The translations under genes were made by a program, and so were the position numbers. Positions 17,331 to 26,767 of a stretch of 64,000 nt of DNA are shown one piece after another (positions within the stretch are counted from its first letter, which is position 1; the number at the start of each line of letters is the position of its first letter). Under the pieces are notes generated by a model. That model was not told where the DNA came from, made no database searches, and saw only the letters and a program-made list of their open reading frames with translations. The stretch comes from Clostridia bacterium (GTDB lineage: Bacteria; Bacillota_A; Clostridia; TANB77; CAG-508). The stretch is from assembly GCA_022791475.1 (NCBI GenBank), contig JAAVZD010000013.1, forward strand, positions 3,840 to 67,839, in the 5' to 3' direction.

Positions 17331-17515
17331 CAAGAAGATTTTTTATCAAAATTATTAGGCGAAACTGAAAGAACAGCTAAACTATCTCCAAGTATGGTAA
17401 AAAAGCCAGAAAGAGCTATTAATTCATCAGAACTTAAATTTTGTGCAATTGAAACAGAAATGATATTAGCAAGTGTAACTAACTCACAAGGATTTAAATC
17501 ATTTAAACAACCCAT
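17327..17515 (-). CDS. Small protein resembling DUF6774
   Basis: This 62-residue protein starts MGCLNDLNPCELVTLANI and contains LSSDELIALSGFFTILGDSL. The pattern matches, as I recall it, a clostridial family of short proteins (DUF6774) with a conserved ALLSxFFxxLGD motif. AGGTGG precedes the ATG at suitable distance. It converges on the antitoxin gene and overlaps its last four bases. Function unknown. Confidence 0.55.
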   Translation of the reverse strand: MGCLNDLNPCELVTLANIISVSIAQNLSSDELIALSGFFTILGDSLAVLSVSPNNFDKKSSC

Positions 17516-17614
17516 AAAACCACCTATAATAATATATGTTATGAATAAAAATATGTGAAAAGGAAAAGAGAAGAATTACAAGTTCTTCTCTTTTAAATTA
17601 ATTAAAAAATTAAT

Positions 17615-17839
17615 TTACTTTTTTGATTTAGGATAAGGCTTGATTTCATCTGTAACTCCTAATAAATAATCAATAGATGTATTATAATACTTAGAAAGTT
17701 CTATTAATATTTTAGTAGGAATATCATTTTTACCAATCTCATATTGAGAATATCCAGTTTGTGACATGTTTAGTATTTTACCTATTTGAGATTGAGTTAA
17801 ATCATGGTCTTCTCTCAAATCCCTGATTCTGTGATACAT
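17615..17839 (-). CDS. Small XRE-family regulator
   Basis: A 74-residue, almost pure helix-turn-helix protein: RIRDLREDHDLTQSQIGKIL, then MSQTGYSQYEIGK, ending with the common IDYLLGVTD. ATG 17839 follows AAAGGAGTGAG; the longer in-frame start at 17860 would place that ribosome site inside the gene. It probably represses its own promoter through the palindromes at 17891-17943. Confidence 0.85.
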   Translation of the reverse strand: MYHRIRDLREDHDLTQSQIGKILNMSQTGYSQYEIGKNDIPTKILIELSKYYNTSIDYLLGVTDEIKPYPKSKK

Positions 17840-17890
17840 AAAACTCACTCCTTTTAACAAGTATAAAATACCTTAAAATAAGTTATTAGC

Positions 17891-17943
17891 ATTTAACGTG
17901 TTTTAGGTTAAATGTACACAGTTTTAACTTAATTTAAGTTAAA
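17891..17943. promoter_or_regulatory. Operator palindromes upstream of the small XRE regulator
   Basis: TTTAACTTAA, a central T, and TTAAGTTAAA form a perfect 10-bp palindrome (17923-17943). A second pair, ATTTAAC...GTTAAAT, lies at 17891-17913. Both share the word TTAAC/GTTAA, as expected for repeated sites of one regulator. Confidence 0.6.
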
Positions 17944-18076
17944 GAGAAAATATAGATATAAAGATAAAAATATAGGAAAAATATAAAAAGAATTCTAAAT
18001 ATATTTATATAATATTGTGTAAGATACTATAGAGTAAAAATTAACGGTAAAATTTAAAATACAACAAAATATATTA

Positions 18077-18688
18077 TTAATAAATAATAAACTTAATAAA
18101 ACCAATAACACCAAAAAATATGAATAATAGACCAGAGAGCTTTTGCATTAGAGCTTCTGGTATTTTTTTAGTTAAAAGTTTGCCAAATATTATAGCAAGT
18201 AAATCAGAAATAACCATTCCAAGTATTGCACCAATTATTAAAAATAGTTTTTGGTTTGGATAACTTATACCAAGTCCAATAGAAGCTAGAAAAGTTTTGT
18301 CACCAAGTTCACCAACAGCAATTGAAAAAGCAATTATTAAAATATATCCTATACCTAATTTAGAAAGTTTCATTATAAAATTATCTTTTTTTGAATTCTC
18401 TTTTTCTTCTTTTTGAGGAAGAAAAGAAAAAATACCAAACACAATAAAAGAAAGAAAGGTTATTATTTCTAATAAATCATGTATAAAGCTATTATTTAAA
18501 AGTCCAATAGAACTTCCAAATAAAATAGCAATACCATGACTAAAAAAGGAACCTAATGCTACGCCTATAAGAATAGTAGAAGCTTTTAATTTAGACGAAA
18601 AAGATAAAACTAAAAGCTGTGTTTTATCTCCAAGTTCAGATATAAAAACTAATAAAAATGCAACCAAAATAGGGTATAAAAAGCTCAT
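18077..18688 (-). CDS. GDT1/TMEM165 family (UPF0016) cation transporter
   Basis: This 203-residue protein has about six membrane helices in two repeats. Each repeat carries the family motif E-x-G-D-K-[TS]: SELGDKTQ near residue 19 and GELGDKTFLA near residue 127. The family moves Mn2+ or Ca2+ across membranes; bacterial members are usually manganese exporters. I saw no Mn riboswitch in the upstream stretch. The gene stands alone. Confidence 0.9.
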   Translation of the reverse strand: MSFLYPILVAFLLVFISELGDKTQLLVLSFSSKLKASTILIGVALGSFFSHGIAILFGSSIGLLNNSFIHDLLEIITFLSFIVFGIFSFLPQKEEKENSKKDNFIMKLSKLGIGYILIIAFSIAVGELGDKTFLASIGLGISYPNQKLFLIIGAILGMVISDLLAIIFGKLLTKKIPEALMQKLSGLLFIFFGVIGFIKFIIY

Positions 18689-18849
18689 GATAATTCTCCT
18701 TTGATTAAATATATTGTATTTAAAATTATTTTATTCTAAATATTATATAAATTTTTGTAATTAAAGATTTACAGAAAATTTATTGAAAAAAATAAAAAAG
18801 ATATATAAAATTAATGTAAAGATACAAAAGCAATAAAGGAGAAAAATAA

Positions 18850-19665
18850 ATGAAAAATCAAAAGGCAATTACATTGATTTCACTAGTAATAACTATAATA
18901 GTACTAATAACGCTAGCAATTGTAGCAATATATTTAAGTTTAGAAAATAACGGAATATTTACAAGAGCAAAACAAGCAAAGGAGGTAACAAATAAGCAAG
19001 AAGCAACTGATATAATAAACCTAAAAATAACAACAGCTCAAATGAATAAATATGTAGAAAAGCAACAAATGCCAACACTGAAAGAATTATCATTATTATT
19101 AAAAGAGGATAACGAAATACAATATGTAATTGAAAAAAATAAATCGACAAGTGCAGAATATAATGTTACAAGTGAAAACCCAAGTTCAATATACACAAAA
19201 TTATATAAATATCCATATGAATTTGAAATAAATAGTAGATTACAATTAGCAAGTATAGATGGAATCAAAATTGCTTCAAATGAAAAAGAAACAGATACCA
19301 CTTCAAATTCACAAAATACAATGTTTTATGAAGAACACTTTACTGGTGAATACTGGTTAGATAAAAGAAAGATATATGAAGTAACAAAAAAATTTACTAC
19401 CGCTAATACTGAAGGAACTCATGAAACAGATATTATTATACAAGGAATAGATAATGTAATAATTGATGAAACAAAAAGCTATGTTTTAGAAAATAACGAA
19501 GAAAGATTGACAAATAATATTAATATATATTGGAGACCAGGTTCTTATTTCTTTTGTTGGTGGGAAAAAGACAAATTAAATTATTCTATGAAAAGCTATT
19601 TAGAAACAGAAGCTTTAGTAACACTAAGATATACAAAAATAAGTGAAAAACAAAATATAGAATAA
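18850..19665 (+). CDS. Protein with pilin-like N-terminal helix
   Basis: This 271-residue protein has an N-terminus (KAITLISLVITIIVLITLAI) that closely resembles the type IV prepilin-like leader helix common in gut Clostridia, though it lacks the usual Phe after processing. The rest is soluble and Thr/Asn/Ser-rich, with no catalytic motif. It is probably exported and surface-bound. The start follows AAAGGAG. No pilus genes are next to it, so an assembly role is not shown. Confidence 0.65.
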   Translation: MKNQKAITLISLVITIIVLITLAIVAIYLSLENNGIFTRAKQAKEVTNKQEATDIINLKITTAQMNKYVEKQQMPTLKELSLLLKEDNEIQYVIEKNKSTSAEYNVTSENPSSIYTKLYKYPYEFEINSRLQLASIDGIKIASNEKETDTTSNSQNTMFYEEHFTGEYWLDKRKIYEVTKKFTTANTEGTHETDIIIQGIDNVIIDETKSYVLENNEERLTNNINIYWRPGSYFFCWWEKDKLNYSMKSYLETEALVTLRYTKISEKQNIE

Positions 19666-19694
19666 AGTTAAAAATAACAGATATAAATAAATAA

Positions 19695-19733
19695 GTCAGA
19701 GAGCATTTAAAGCTTCTGACATTTTTTATGACA
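19695..19733 (+). terminator. Terminator after the pilin-like gene
   Basis: GTCAGAGAGC pairs with GCTTCTGAC, followed by T residues. The rest of the 305-bp gap to 19970 is AT-rich, with nothing further that I can support. Confidence 0.7.
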
Positions 19734-19970
19734 AAATTTATTTAATAAGAAAAAGTTAGTTATAACTATAATTAATACTATCCTATAAAATTTGAAAGTT
19801 TTATTTGTCAAAAAATATTAGAATTATAAGATTATATTAAATAAACCTAAAATTTGTAAATTCTATGTGAACACTATTGCAACATTATATTTTAAATGAT
19901 AAGATAAACAAATAATTAATGTGTTCTTACGGAAATGCATATTTTAAATTAATAATAAGGAGGAATTACT

Positions 19971-21143
19971 TTGATAGAAGTTAAGAATATTACTAAAAAG
20001 TATGGAAGTTTTACAGCAGTAGAAAATATTAGTTTCGATGTAAAAGATGGAGAAATTGTAGGGTTATTGGGTCCAAATGGTGCAGGTAAAAGTACAACAA
20101 TGAATATGATAACAGGTTTTATAGAAATGACAGATGGAGAAATTGTTGTAAATGGATATGACATTTCTAAAAAGCCAAGTAAAGCAAAAAAACAAATAGG
20201 TTATATGCCAGAAGGAGTACCTTCTTATCAAGAACTTACAGCTAAAGAATTTATAAAATATATGGCAGAACTAAAATTAGTTGATAGAAAAATAAGAAAA
20301 GAGCAAGTAGAAGAAGTTATTAAACAAACAGGATTAGAAGAAGTTCAAAATAAACTAATAAAAAACTTATCAAGAGGGTATAAACAAAGGGTAAGTATGG
20401 CAGGAGCATTAGTAGGAAGTCCAGATGTATTAATATTAGATGAACCAACAGTAGGCTTAGATCCAAAACAAATATTAGAAATAAGAACACTTATAAAAGA
20501 ATTAGGAAAAAAACATACAGTAATATTAAGTTCACACATTTTATCAGAAGTAAGCCAAATTTGTGATAGAGTTGTTATAATAAATAAGGGTAAAATAGTA
20601 GCAATAGACACACCAGAAAACCTAGAAGAAAGAACAAAAAATAAAAATATATTATACGTTACTGTAGAAGATAAAGCAGAAAAAATGTTAAGTATAAAAG
20701 AGAAAGTAAAAGACATACAAGAACTAGAACTTGTAAAAGACAATGAAGACGGAACAAAACAATATAAAGTAGTTTCAGAAGAAAATATAGATTTAAGAAA
20801 GAAGATGTTCGAAGTATTACCAAAAGAAGATATAACAATATTCGAACTAAAAAAAGCAGAAGTAAGCCTAGAAGATGCATTTATGAAATTAATAGACGAT
20901 TCAAAAAGTGAAGATAATGGAAAAGAAAGACAACAAAATAGTGAGGGGCAAGAAGAAACTGCAGTGGCTAAATCGGTAAGGAAGACAAAAGAGCAAGAAC
21001 GAATTTCGTCCAATAAAGATGTAAAAGAAATAGAAAACAATAAACAAGAAAATGACTTAAAAGAGGCTAGCGAAGAGAAGCAAAATCTATCTAATGAAAA
21101 TATAGAAAACACTGAAAAACAAGAAAAAGGAGGAGAAGAATAA
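19971..21143 (+). CDS. ABC transporter ATP-binding protein (GldA-like) with charged C-terminal tail
   Basis: This 390-residue protein is an ABC ATPase over residues 1-220: Walker A GPNGAGKST (34-42), signature LSRGYKQR (about 135) and Walker B LILDEPTVGLDP. Residues about 220-300 match the usual C-terminal region of ABC-2 exporters. The last 90 residues are low-complexity E/K/N/Q, absent from most relatives. The start is TTG 19971, after AGGAGGAAT. Its stop overlaps the permease ATG (TAATG), so the two are translationally coupled. Together with the next two genes it forms a Gld-type unit. Confidence 0.88.
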   Translation: MIEVKNITKKYGSFTAVENISFDVKDGEIVGLLGPNGAGKSTTMNMITGFIEMTDGEIVVNGYDISKKPSKAKKQIGYMPEGVPSYQELTAKEFIKYMAELKLVDRKIRKEQVEEVIKQTGLEEVQNKLIKNLSRGYKQRVSMAGALVGSPDVLILDEPTVGLDPKQILEIRTLIKELGKKHTVILSSHILSEVSQICDRVVIINKGKIVAIDTPENLEERTKNKNILYVTVEDKAEKMLSIKEKVKDIQELELVKDNEDGTKQYKVVSEENIDLRKKMFEVLPKEDITIFELKKAEVSLEDAFMKLIDDSKSEDNGKERQQNSEGQEETAVAKSVRKTKEQERISSNKDVKEIENNKQENDLKEASEEKQNLSNENIENTEKQEKGGEE

Positions 21144-21832
21144 TGTGGGCAATTATAAAAAAAGAGGTTAAAACATATTTTTTATCTCCAATAGGTTATG
21201 TATTTATAGGAATATTTTTAATAGCATTTAGTATATCTTTTTATTTAGAACTAATGTATACAGGTGGAAGAGTTCAATTTAATTATATATTTACATATCT
21301 TCCTACAATATTATCATTTGCTATATTGGTACCATTACTTACGATGAGAACTTTTTCAGAAGAAAGAAAAAATGGAACAGAGCAACTACTTTTAACATCA
21401 CCAGTTAGCATAACAAAAATAGTTATAGCTAAATTTATTTCAGCATTAATAATAACATTAATTGCGATTGCATGTACATCAATGTTTTTAATAATAATAA
21501 GATGTTTTGGCTCATTAGATATTACAGCAGCATTAGTTACAATATTTGGTTTTATACTACTTGCTATGGCATATATATCAATAGGAATATTAGCATCTAG
21601 TATAACTGAAAATCAAATTATTGCTGCATTAATTACAATAGTAACTTTTGTAGCAACTTGGGTATTACCAGAATTTCTACAAACAGGAGTAAGCTTTTCA
21701 TTAATAAATATGTTTTCTAAATTTACAACAGGTCAAATAAATATAGCATATACAATAACATATTTAGCATTTACAGTTCTTTGCTTAATACTAACTATAA
21801 CTGTAATGCAAAGAAGAAAAAGTGCGAAGTAG
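21143..21832 (+). CDS. ABC-2 type permease (GldF-like)
   Basis: This 229-residue protein has about six membrane helices and the conserved cytoplasmic TMRTFSEERKNGTEQLLLTS region of the GldF/NosY class of ABC-2 permeases. It shares one base with the stop of the ATPase gene and is followed 12 bp later by the GldG-like gene. In Bacteroidetes such genes support gliding, but in Clostridia the substrate is unknown. Confidence 0.87.
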   Translation: MWAIIKKEVKTYFLSPIGYVFIGIFLIAFSISFYLELMYTGGRVQFNYIFTYLPTILSFAILVPLLTMRTFSEERKNGTEQLLLTSPVSITKIVIAKFISALIITLIAIACTSMFLIIIRCFGSLDITAALVTIFGFILLAMAYISIGILASSITENQIIAALITIVTFVATWVLPEFLQTGVSFSLINMFSKFTTGQINIAYTITYLAFTVLCLILTITVMQRRKSAK

Positions 21833-21844
21833 GAGGAATTGTAA

Positions 21845-23302
21845 ATGAAAAAAATAATAGAAAAAATAAAGAAAAGTGTACTTATAAAAAGAACAACAAC
21901 TATATTATTTGTAATAATTTTAGTAGCTTTATTTATCACTTTAACTTTATGGATTAACAAACTAAATTTAAACCCAATAGATTTTACTAAGGAAAAGCTA
22001 TATACCTTAACAGATACAAGTAAAGAAAGAATTTCAAATATAACTGATGAAGTTAATATATATTTTACAGGGTATTCTGAACAAGACTCAATTATAGATT
22101 TAGCAAAGCAATATCATAATGCAAATAATAAAATAAATGTAGAAATAGTAACATCAACTTCAAGACCAGACATTGTACAAAAATACGGAATAGAAGAAAA
22201 TACAAATTGCATAATAGTAGAAAATGGTCAAAAAAGTAAAATATTATTAGTAGAAGATTTATATACAACAGACCCAGCAACATATGAACAAATAGATATA
22301 ACAGAAGAAAAATTAACAAATAGTATATTATATGTAGTAGCAGAAAAAATACCAACAGTATATTTCCTAGAGGGATACTCAGAATTTTCGATAAATGGAA
22401 ACATGAGTTATTTAGCAATATATTTAGCAAATGAAATAACTCAGTTTAAAACTGTAAATACAGTATCACAAGGCAAAATTCCAGAAGACTGTGATACATT
22501 AGTAATAAATACACCAAACGCAGACTTTGATGATATTACAACAAATGCAATTTTAGAATATATAAATAATGGTGGAAACATACTATGGTTTAATTCTGTA
22601 AGTACAAAAGAGCAAAACATGCCAAATGTTAATAAAATACTAAAAGTATATGGAGTAGAACCATTTACAAAAGGATATATAAGTGAAACAGATGCATTAA
22701 AAAGGTCATCAACAGCAGCAAGCATAATATTGCCAGATGTAAAATATAACGCAATAACAAAAAATATAACAACACCAGTATTTATAAACTCAAGTAAAAT
22801 AAACTTTGTTAGTAGCGAAGAATTAGAAAATTTAAAAGTAATAAAAAGTGTATTATTAGAAGCAAGCCAAACTTCATTTATAAGAACAAACTTTGAAATA
22901 AACTATAATGGAAAATTAGATAGTGAAGAAGGCGGACCATTTGTAATAGGAGCAGAATTACAAAAACAAATAAAAGCAGAAAATACAGAAACAGGAGAAA
23001 AAGAGCAAGTTTCAAAATTAGTAATATATGGGGAAAACTATTTTGTATCAAACTACACAATAGATTCTACTTCACAAACACCATTTATAGCATACCCAGG
23101 AAACCGTCAATTAGTAACAGACACCATAGCATACTTAGTAGATAGAGAAGAAGACATAGTTATAAGAAAAGATACAAACACAGTAACATATACAGCAACA
23201 GTAGCTCAAAACAATATAATACAATGGGTAATATTTGGAGTACCAGTTATTATAATATTAATAGGAATTTTAGTATGGCAACATAGAAGAAGGAAAAAAT
23301 AG
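21845..23302 (+). CDS. GldG-like ABC auxiliary protein
   Basis: This 485-residue protein has membrane helices at both ends (about 17-40 and 458-478) and a large external domain of the GldG/ABC_transp_aux type. It includes YTLTDTSKERISNITDEVNI and the NGGNILWFN-type strand. The family is always linked to GldF-type permeases, as here. The start follows AGGAGGAA. It ends the operon at a strong terminator. Confidence 0.85.
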   Translation: MKKIIEKIKKSVLIKRTTTILFVIILVALFITLTLWINKLNLNPIDFTKEKLYTLTDTSKERISNITDEVNIYFTGYSEQDSIIDLAKQYHNANNKINVEIVTSTSRPDIVQKYGIEENTNCIIVENGQKSKILLVEDLYTTDPATYEQIDITEEKLTNSILYVVAEKIPTVYFLEGYSEFSINGNMSYLAIYLANEITQFKTVNTVSQGKIPEDCDTLVINTPNADFDDITTNAILEYINNGGNILWFNSVSTKEQNMPNVNKILKVYGVEPFTKGYISETDALKRSSTAASIILPDVKYNAITKNITTPVFINSSKINFVSSEELENLKVIKSVLLEASQTSFIRTNFEINYNGKLDSEEGGPFVIGAELQKQIKAENTETGEKEQVSKLVIYGENYFVSNYTIDSTSQTPFIAYPGNRQLVTDTIAYLVDREEDIVIRKDTNTVTYTATVAQNNIIQWVIFGVPVIIILIGILVWQHRRRKK

Positions 23303-23313
23303 AAATAAAAAAT

Positions 23314-23349
23314 AAAAACCTCTCATACATTTAAATGAGAGGTTTTTTT
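23314..23349 (+). terminator. Terminator of the Gld-type operon
   Basis: AAAAACCTCTCAT pairs with ATGAGAGGTTTTT around an 8-nt loop, followed by more T. Confidence 0.88.
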
Positions 23350-23369
23350 GTGAAAGTTGGAAGTAGGAT

Positions 23370-23407
23370 TGTAGGGGTCTCCTCCTTCGGAGACCCAACC
23401 TTCGAAG
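23370..23407. repeat. Dispersed GTAGGGG repeat with hairpin
   Basis: TGTAGGGGTCTCC and GGAGACCC form a tight hairpin (loop TCCTTC), followed by ACCTTCGAAG. The short-hairpin form resembles the copy at 11586. Confidence 0.55.
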
Positions 23408-23439
23408 AAACTACCAAAACAAAAAAGGAGAATTAAAAT

Positions 23440-24459
23440 TTGAAAAACACATTAAAAGTTATTTTTGTAATCATAGGAACTTTAATAGGTGCAGGTTTTG
23501 CATCTGGAAGAGAAATATATTTGTTTTTTGGCAAATATGGTGAAAATGGTAAAGTAGGAATAATCTTAACAGGGATTATTACAGGAATTATAATTTATAA
23601 AGTACTAGAAATAACAAAAACATATGAAATAAATAATTATAATAAACTACTACAAAGAATAAATTGGAAGCACAATAAATTAAATAAATATATAAATTTA
23701 ATAGTAAATAGTTTTCTATTAATTTCCTTCTATATAATGATAGCAGGCTTTAGTGCATACATAGGGCAAACCTATAATACACCCATATATATATCTAGCA
23801 CTATATTTGTAATTATATGTTACATTATATTTAAAAAAAGCATACAAGGAGTAATAAAAGCAAATGAAATATTAGTTCCAATATTAATAATACTAATTAC
23901 ATATTTAGGAATAAAAAATATTCCTTATAGCTTTAATACAAGCGCTACCACAAAGTTGCAAGTAAGCTCAAGTGGTTGGATAATAGGAAGTATACTATAC
24001 GCAAGTTATAATAGCATTTTATTAATACCAGTATTAACAGGGCTTAGGAATTATTTAGACAGCAAAAAACAAATAATAAAAATATCAATAATAAGTAGTA
24101 GCACAATTATAGTATTAGCTTTATTTATATATTTCCTTTTGTTAAGAGGAGAATTTTTTGTTTCTGAACTAGAAATGCCACTAATAGAAATAACAATGCA
24201 ATTTGGAATAATATTTAAATACATATATGGTTTTGTAATAATAGCTTCAATATTTACATCAGCAATTTCAGCTGGATATAGTTTTTTAGGAAATGTAAGT
24301 AAAACAAAGAAAAGTTATGAAATAATTTTATTAATTATATGTATAACTGGAATAGCTGTTTCTAATATAGGCTTTTCAAAATTAGTAGAAATGTTATATC
24401 CTTTATTTGGAGTATTAGGGCTAATTCAAATATGGATGTTAATAAAATTTAAAAATTAA
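23440..24459 (+). CDS. YkvI-like membrane protein (APC-type transporter fold)
   Basis: This 339-residue protein has about ten membrane helices. The N-terminal GTLIGAGFASGREIYLFFGK motif is characteristic of the YkvI family, distant relatives of amino acid permeases with the same unwound first helix. The substrate is unknown. It uses a TTG start at 23440 behind AAAGGAG. It appears to be transcribed alone. Confidence 0.82.
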   Translation: MKNTLKVIFVIIGTLIGAGFASGREIYLFFGKYGENGKVGIILTGIITGIIIYKVLEITKTYEINNYNKLLQRINWKHNKLNKYINLIVNSFLLISFYIMIAGFSAYIGQTYNTPIYISSTIFVIICYIIFKKSIQGVIKANEILVPILIILITYLGIKNIPYSFNTSATTKLQVSSSGWIIGSILYASYNSILLIPVLTGLRNYLDSKKQIIKISIISSSTIIVLALFIYFLLLRGEFFVSELEMPLIEITMQFGIIFKYIYGFVIIASIFTSAISAGYSFLGNVSKTKKSYEIILLIICITGIAVSNIGFSKLVEMLYPLFGVLGLIQIWMLIKFKN

Positions 24460-24590
24460 ATATATTAATATTTACATGATATTAAAGAGTAAAATGATCT
24501 TTATTAAGCAATTAAAAATTCTAATTTAATGTTTACAAAAGTAAACATTTGCTATAAAATAAATTTAAATAAATTTATTAGGAGTTTTTA

Positions 24591-25778
24591 ATGAAAATAA
24601 TTGGAATAGAAGATGAAAAAGTTAAAACAAAATTAAATAAAAAAAGAGTAATGATAGCTTCTATAATAGGAATAGTAGCTGTAATTATACTAATATTATT
24701 TATTATATATTGTGCAAATAGAACATTTAGAAATATAGTTGACAAATATATATTAATGAAAAATGTAATAGAAGATAGCACAGCTTCAATTGATATTAAT
24801 GAAGATGAAACCAATAATATATTTGCATATGATAAATATATTTCAGTGTTAAGCAAAAATACATTAAAAAACTATAATTCTTCAGGAAAGTTAGATGGAG
24901 AATTAACAGTAGAAATAAGTAACCCAATAACAGCCACTAATGGTAGATTTTTATTAATAGCTGAAAATGAAAAAAATAAAATTTATTTAGTATCAGGAAA
25001 CGAGCTTATTTGGCAAAAAGACTTAGAAGGAGAAATAAGCAAAATATGTGTAAATAAAAACGGATATGTAGCTGTTATTCTATCTGGAACAACATACAAA
25101 TCTGTAATTCAAATATTTGATTCAGAAGGAAAAGAGCTATTTAAACAGTTCTTATCAACAACAACAGCAGTAGATGCCAGCATATCTCTTGATAACCAAT
25201 ATTTAGCATTTTTAGAACTAAATACTAGTGGTACAACCTTACAATCTATAATAAAGGTAATATCTATACAAAAAGCAAAAACAACACCTTCAGAGTCAGA
25301 AGTGTACAAATATATAGATGAAAATAATGTATTAATAACAAATATAAAATATCAGCAAGGAAATAGATTGGTATATATGAGTGATGATGGAATAAATATA
25401 ATAAAAGGAGAAACAAACGAGAAAGTTCTTAATTTTATAGAAGAAGGTAAAAGAATAAGTTTTGCAGATATAGAACTTACTAATTATATGTACAGAGTTA
25501 TAGAAAAATCATCATTATTAAATAATGAAACAAGTATAGAAATATTAAATACTGGAAGTAAAAAAACAAGTATATATACATTAGATAGTGTACCAAGAAA
25601 AATGTATAGTTATAATGACAAAATAGCAATAAACTTAGGGTCAGAAGTACATTTTATAAGCACAAATGGATGGCTAATTAAAAGATACATTTCTAGCCAA
25701 GAAATAAGAAAAATAGTAATGGCTAATAACTTTGCAGGAATAGTGTACAGAAATAAAATAGAAATAGTAAATATTTAA
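24591..25778 (+). CDS. DUF5711-type membrane-anchored beta-propeller-like protein
   Basis: This 395-residue protein has one N-terminal membrane helix (about 20-42), followed by repeated beta-strand units (for example NGYVAVILSGTTYKSVIQIF). That is the layout of clostridial DUF5711 proteins. The following gene is a CvpA family protein 15 bp downstream, a conserved neighbour pair in these genomes as far as I recall. Function unknown; an envelope role is inferred. Confidence 0.75.
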   Translation: MKIIGIEDEKVKTKLNKKRVMIASIIGIVAVIILILFIIYCANRTFRNIVDKYILMKNVIEDSTASIDINEDETNNIFAYDKYISVLSKNTLKNYNSSGKLDGELTVEISNPITATNGRFLLIAENEKNKIYLVSGNELIWQKDLEGEISKICVNKNGYVAVILSGTTYKSVIQIFDSEGKELFKQFLSTTTAVDASISLDNQYLAFLELNTSGTTLQSIIKVISIQKAKTTPSESEVYKYIDENNVLITNIKYQQGNRLVYMSDDGINIIKGETNEKVLNFIEEGKRISFADIELTNYMYRVIEKSSLLNNETSIEILNTGSKKTSIYTLDSVPRKMYSYNDKIAINLGSEVHFISTNGWLIKRYISSQEIRKIVMANNFAGIVYRNKIEIVNI

Positions 25779-25793
25779 AAGGAGGAAATAAAT

Positions 25794-26450
25794 ATGTCTA
25801 TAATAATTGATTTAATAATTTTAGCAATAATTTTACTTTGTGTTATATTAGGTTATAAGAAGGGTTTAACAAAATGTATAATAAAAATATTATCATTTGT
25901 AATAGCGTTAGCAGTAGCGTTTGTATTATTCAAACCAATAAGTACCCTAATTATAAAAAATACTACAATAGATGATAATATTAGAAATTCAATAATAAAT
26001 TTAGTTCAAGATGATGTAGAAGAAAACGGAAAAATAAGTGAAGAATCAAACTTACCACAGTCTATGATAGAACACATAAATGAGAGCATACAAAACTCTG
26101 TAAATGAAACAAAAATGACAGTAGTAAATACAGTAGCAACTGAAATTTCAGTAGGAGTTGTAAATGTATGTGTAGCAATTGGTCTATTTATAATTGCAAG
26201 AATAGCGCTAATATTTGTAAGTGCACTATCTTCAATAATAACAGATTTACCACTAATAAAACAATTTGATAAAGCAGGTGGACTAATATATGGTTTAGTA
26301 AAATCATTATTAATAATATTTATAATATTTGCAATAATTTCATTTATAAGTCCAATGATAGAAAGTTCAGGAATAATAGAGGCAATTAACAAGTCAATTG
26401 TAGGAAGTGTATTATACAATAATAATTTATTATTAAAAATAGTATTATAA
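25794..26450 (+). CDS. CvpA family membrane protein
   Basis: This 218-residue protein starts with a helix containing VILGYKKGLTKCIIKILSF, the CvpA signature, and has four membrane segments plus a charged loop (about 75-110). In E. coli CvpA is needed for colicin V production, and elsewhere it is linked to envelope integrity. It follows the DUF5711 gene closely behind AAGGAGG, so the two are one transcript. Confidence 0.88.
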   Translation: MSIIIDLIILAIILLCVILGYKKGLTKCIIKILSFVIALAVAFVLFKPISTLIIKNTTIDDNIRNSIINLVQDDVEENGKISEESNLPQSMIEHINESIQNSVNETKMTVVNTVATEISVGVVNVCVAIGLFIIARIALIFVSALSSIITDLPLIKQFDKAGGLIYGLVKSLLIIFIIFAIISFISPMIESSGIIEAINKSIVGSVLYNNNLLLKIVL

Positions 26451-26505
26451 AAGGAAATGTAAAAAAGTGGCTTTGCTACACTTACGTGTTAAATAATTCT
26501 CTTCC

Positions 26506-26616
26506 AGGAGGTAATATATTTTATTTTTTCCATTTCGCCCTCCAAGACAAGGGGTATTCCCTTGCCTCAATGGGCTGCCTAAGTCTTCATTACAAAAATA
26601 AAATATATTACCTCCT
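26506..26616. repeat. 111-bp element with perfect 23-bp terminal inverted repeats
   Basis: AGGAGGTAATATATTTTATT(TTT) at 26506-26528 is exactly inverted at 26594-26616. The interior holds a smaller hairpin (CAAGGG/CCCTTG, about 26547-26564) and GC-richer sequence than its surroundings. There is no open frame. The rest of this 317-bp gap holds the promoter of the next gene. Confidence 0.75.
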
Positions 26617-26705
26617 TCACGCTACTCTATAACTTAAAATAACGTACTTTCTTTTTTGAGAATTTCTTAATTTGTGAATTTACTGTAAAAAATAATTAGA
26701 AAATA

Positions 26706-26734
26706 TTGAAATATACTTGCTTTTTTGCTATACT
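26706..26734 (+). promoter_or_regulatory. Promoter of the LCP gene
   Basis: TTGAAA at 26706-26711, 17-bp spacer, TATACT at 26729-26734, about 34 bp before the start codon. Confidence 0.7.
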
Positions 26735-26767
26735 TTTTCTATGCAAATAAAATAGGAGTGAAATAAA

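Noticed and set aside
18689..18849. Manganese riboswitch upstream of the GDT1-family gene
   Set aside because: The stretch is very AT-rich and shows no recognisable yybP-ykoY core.
20345..21112. Long minus-strand frame opposite the ABC ATPase gene
   Set aside because: It is a mirror of AT-rich coding sequence on the other strand (Ser/Phe/Leu-rich). The plus strand encodes a clear ABC protein.
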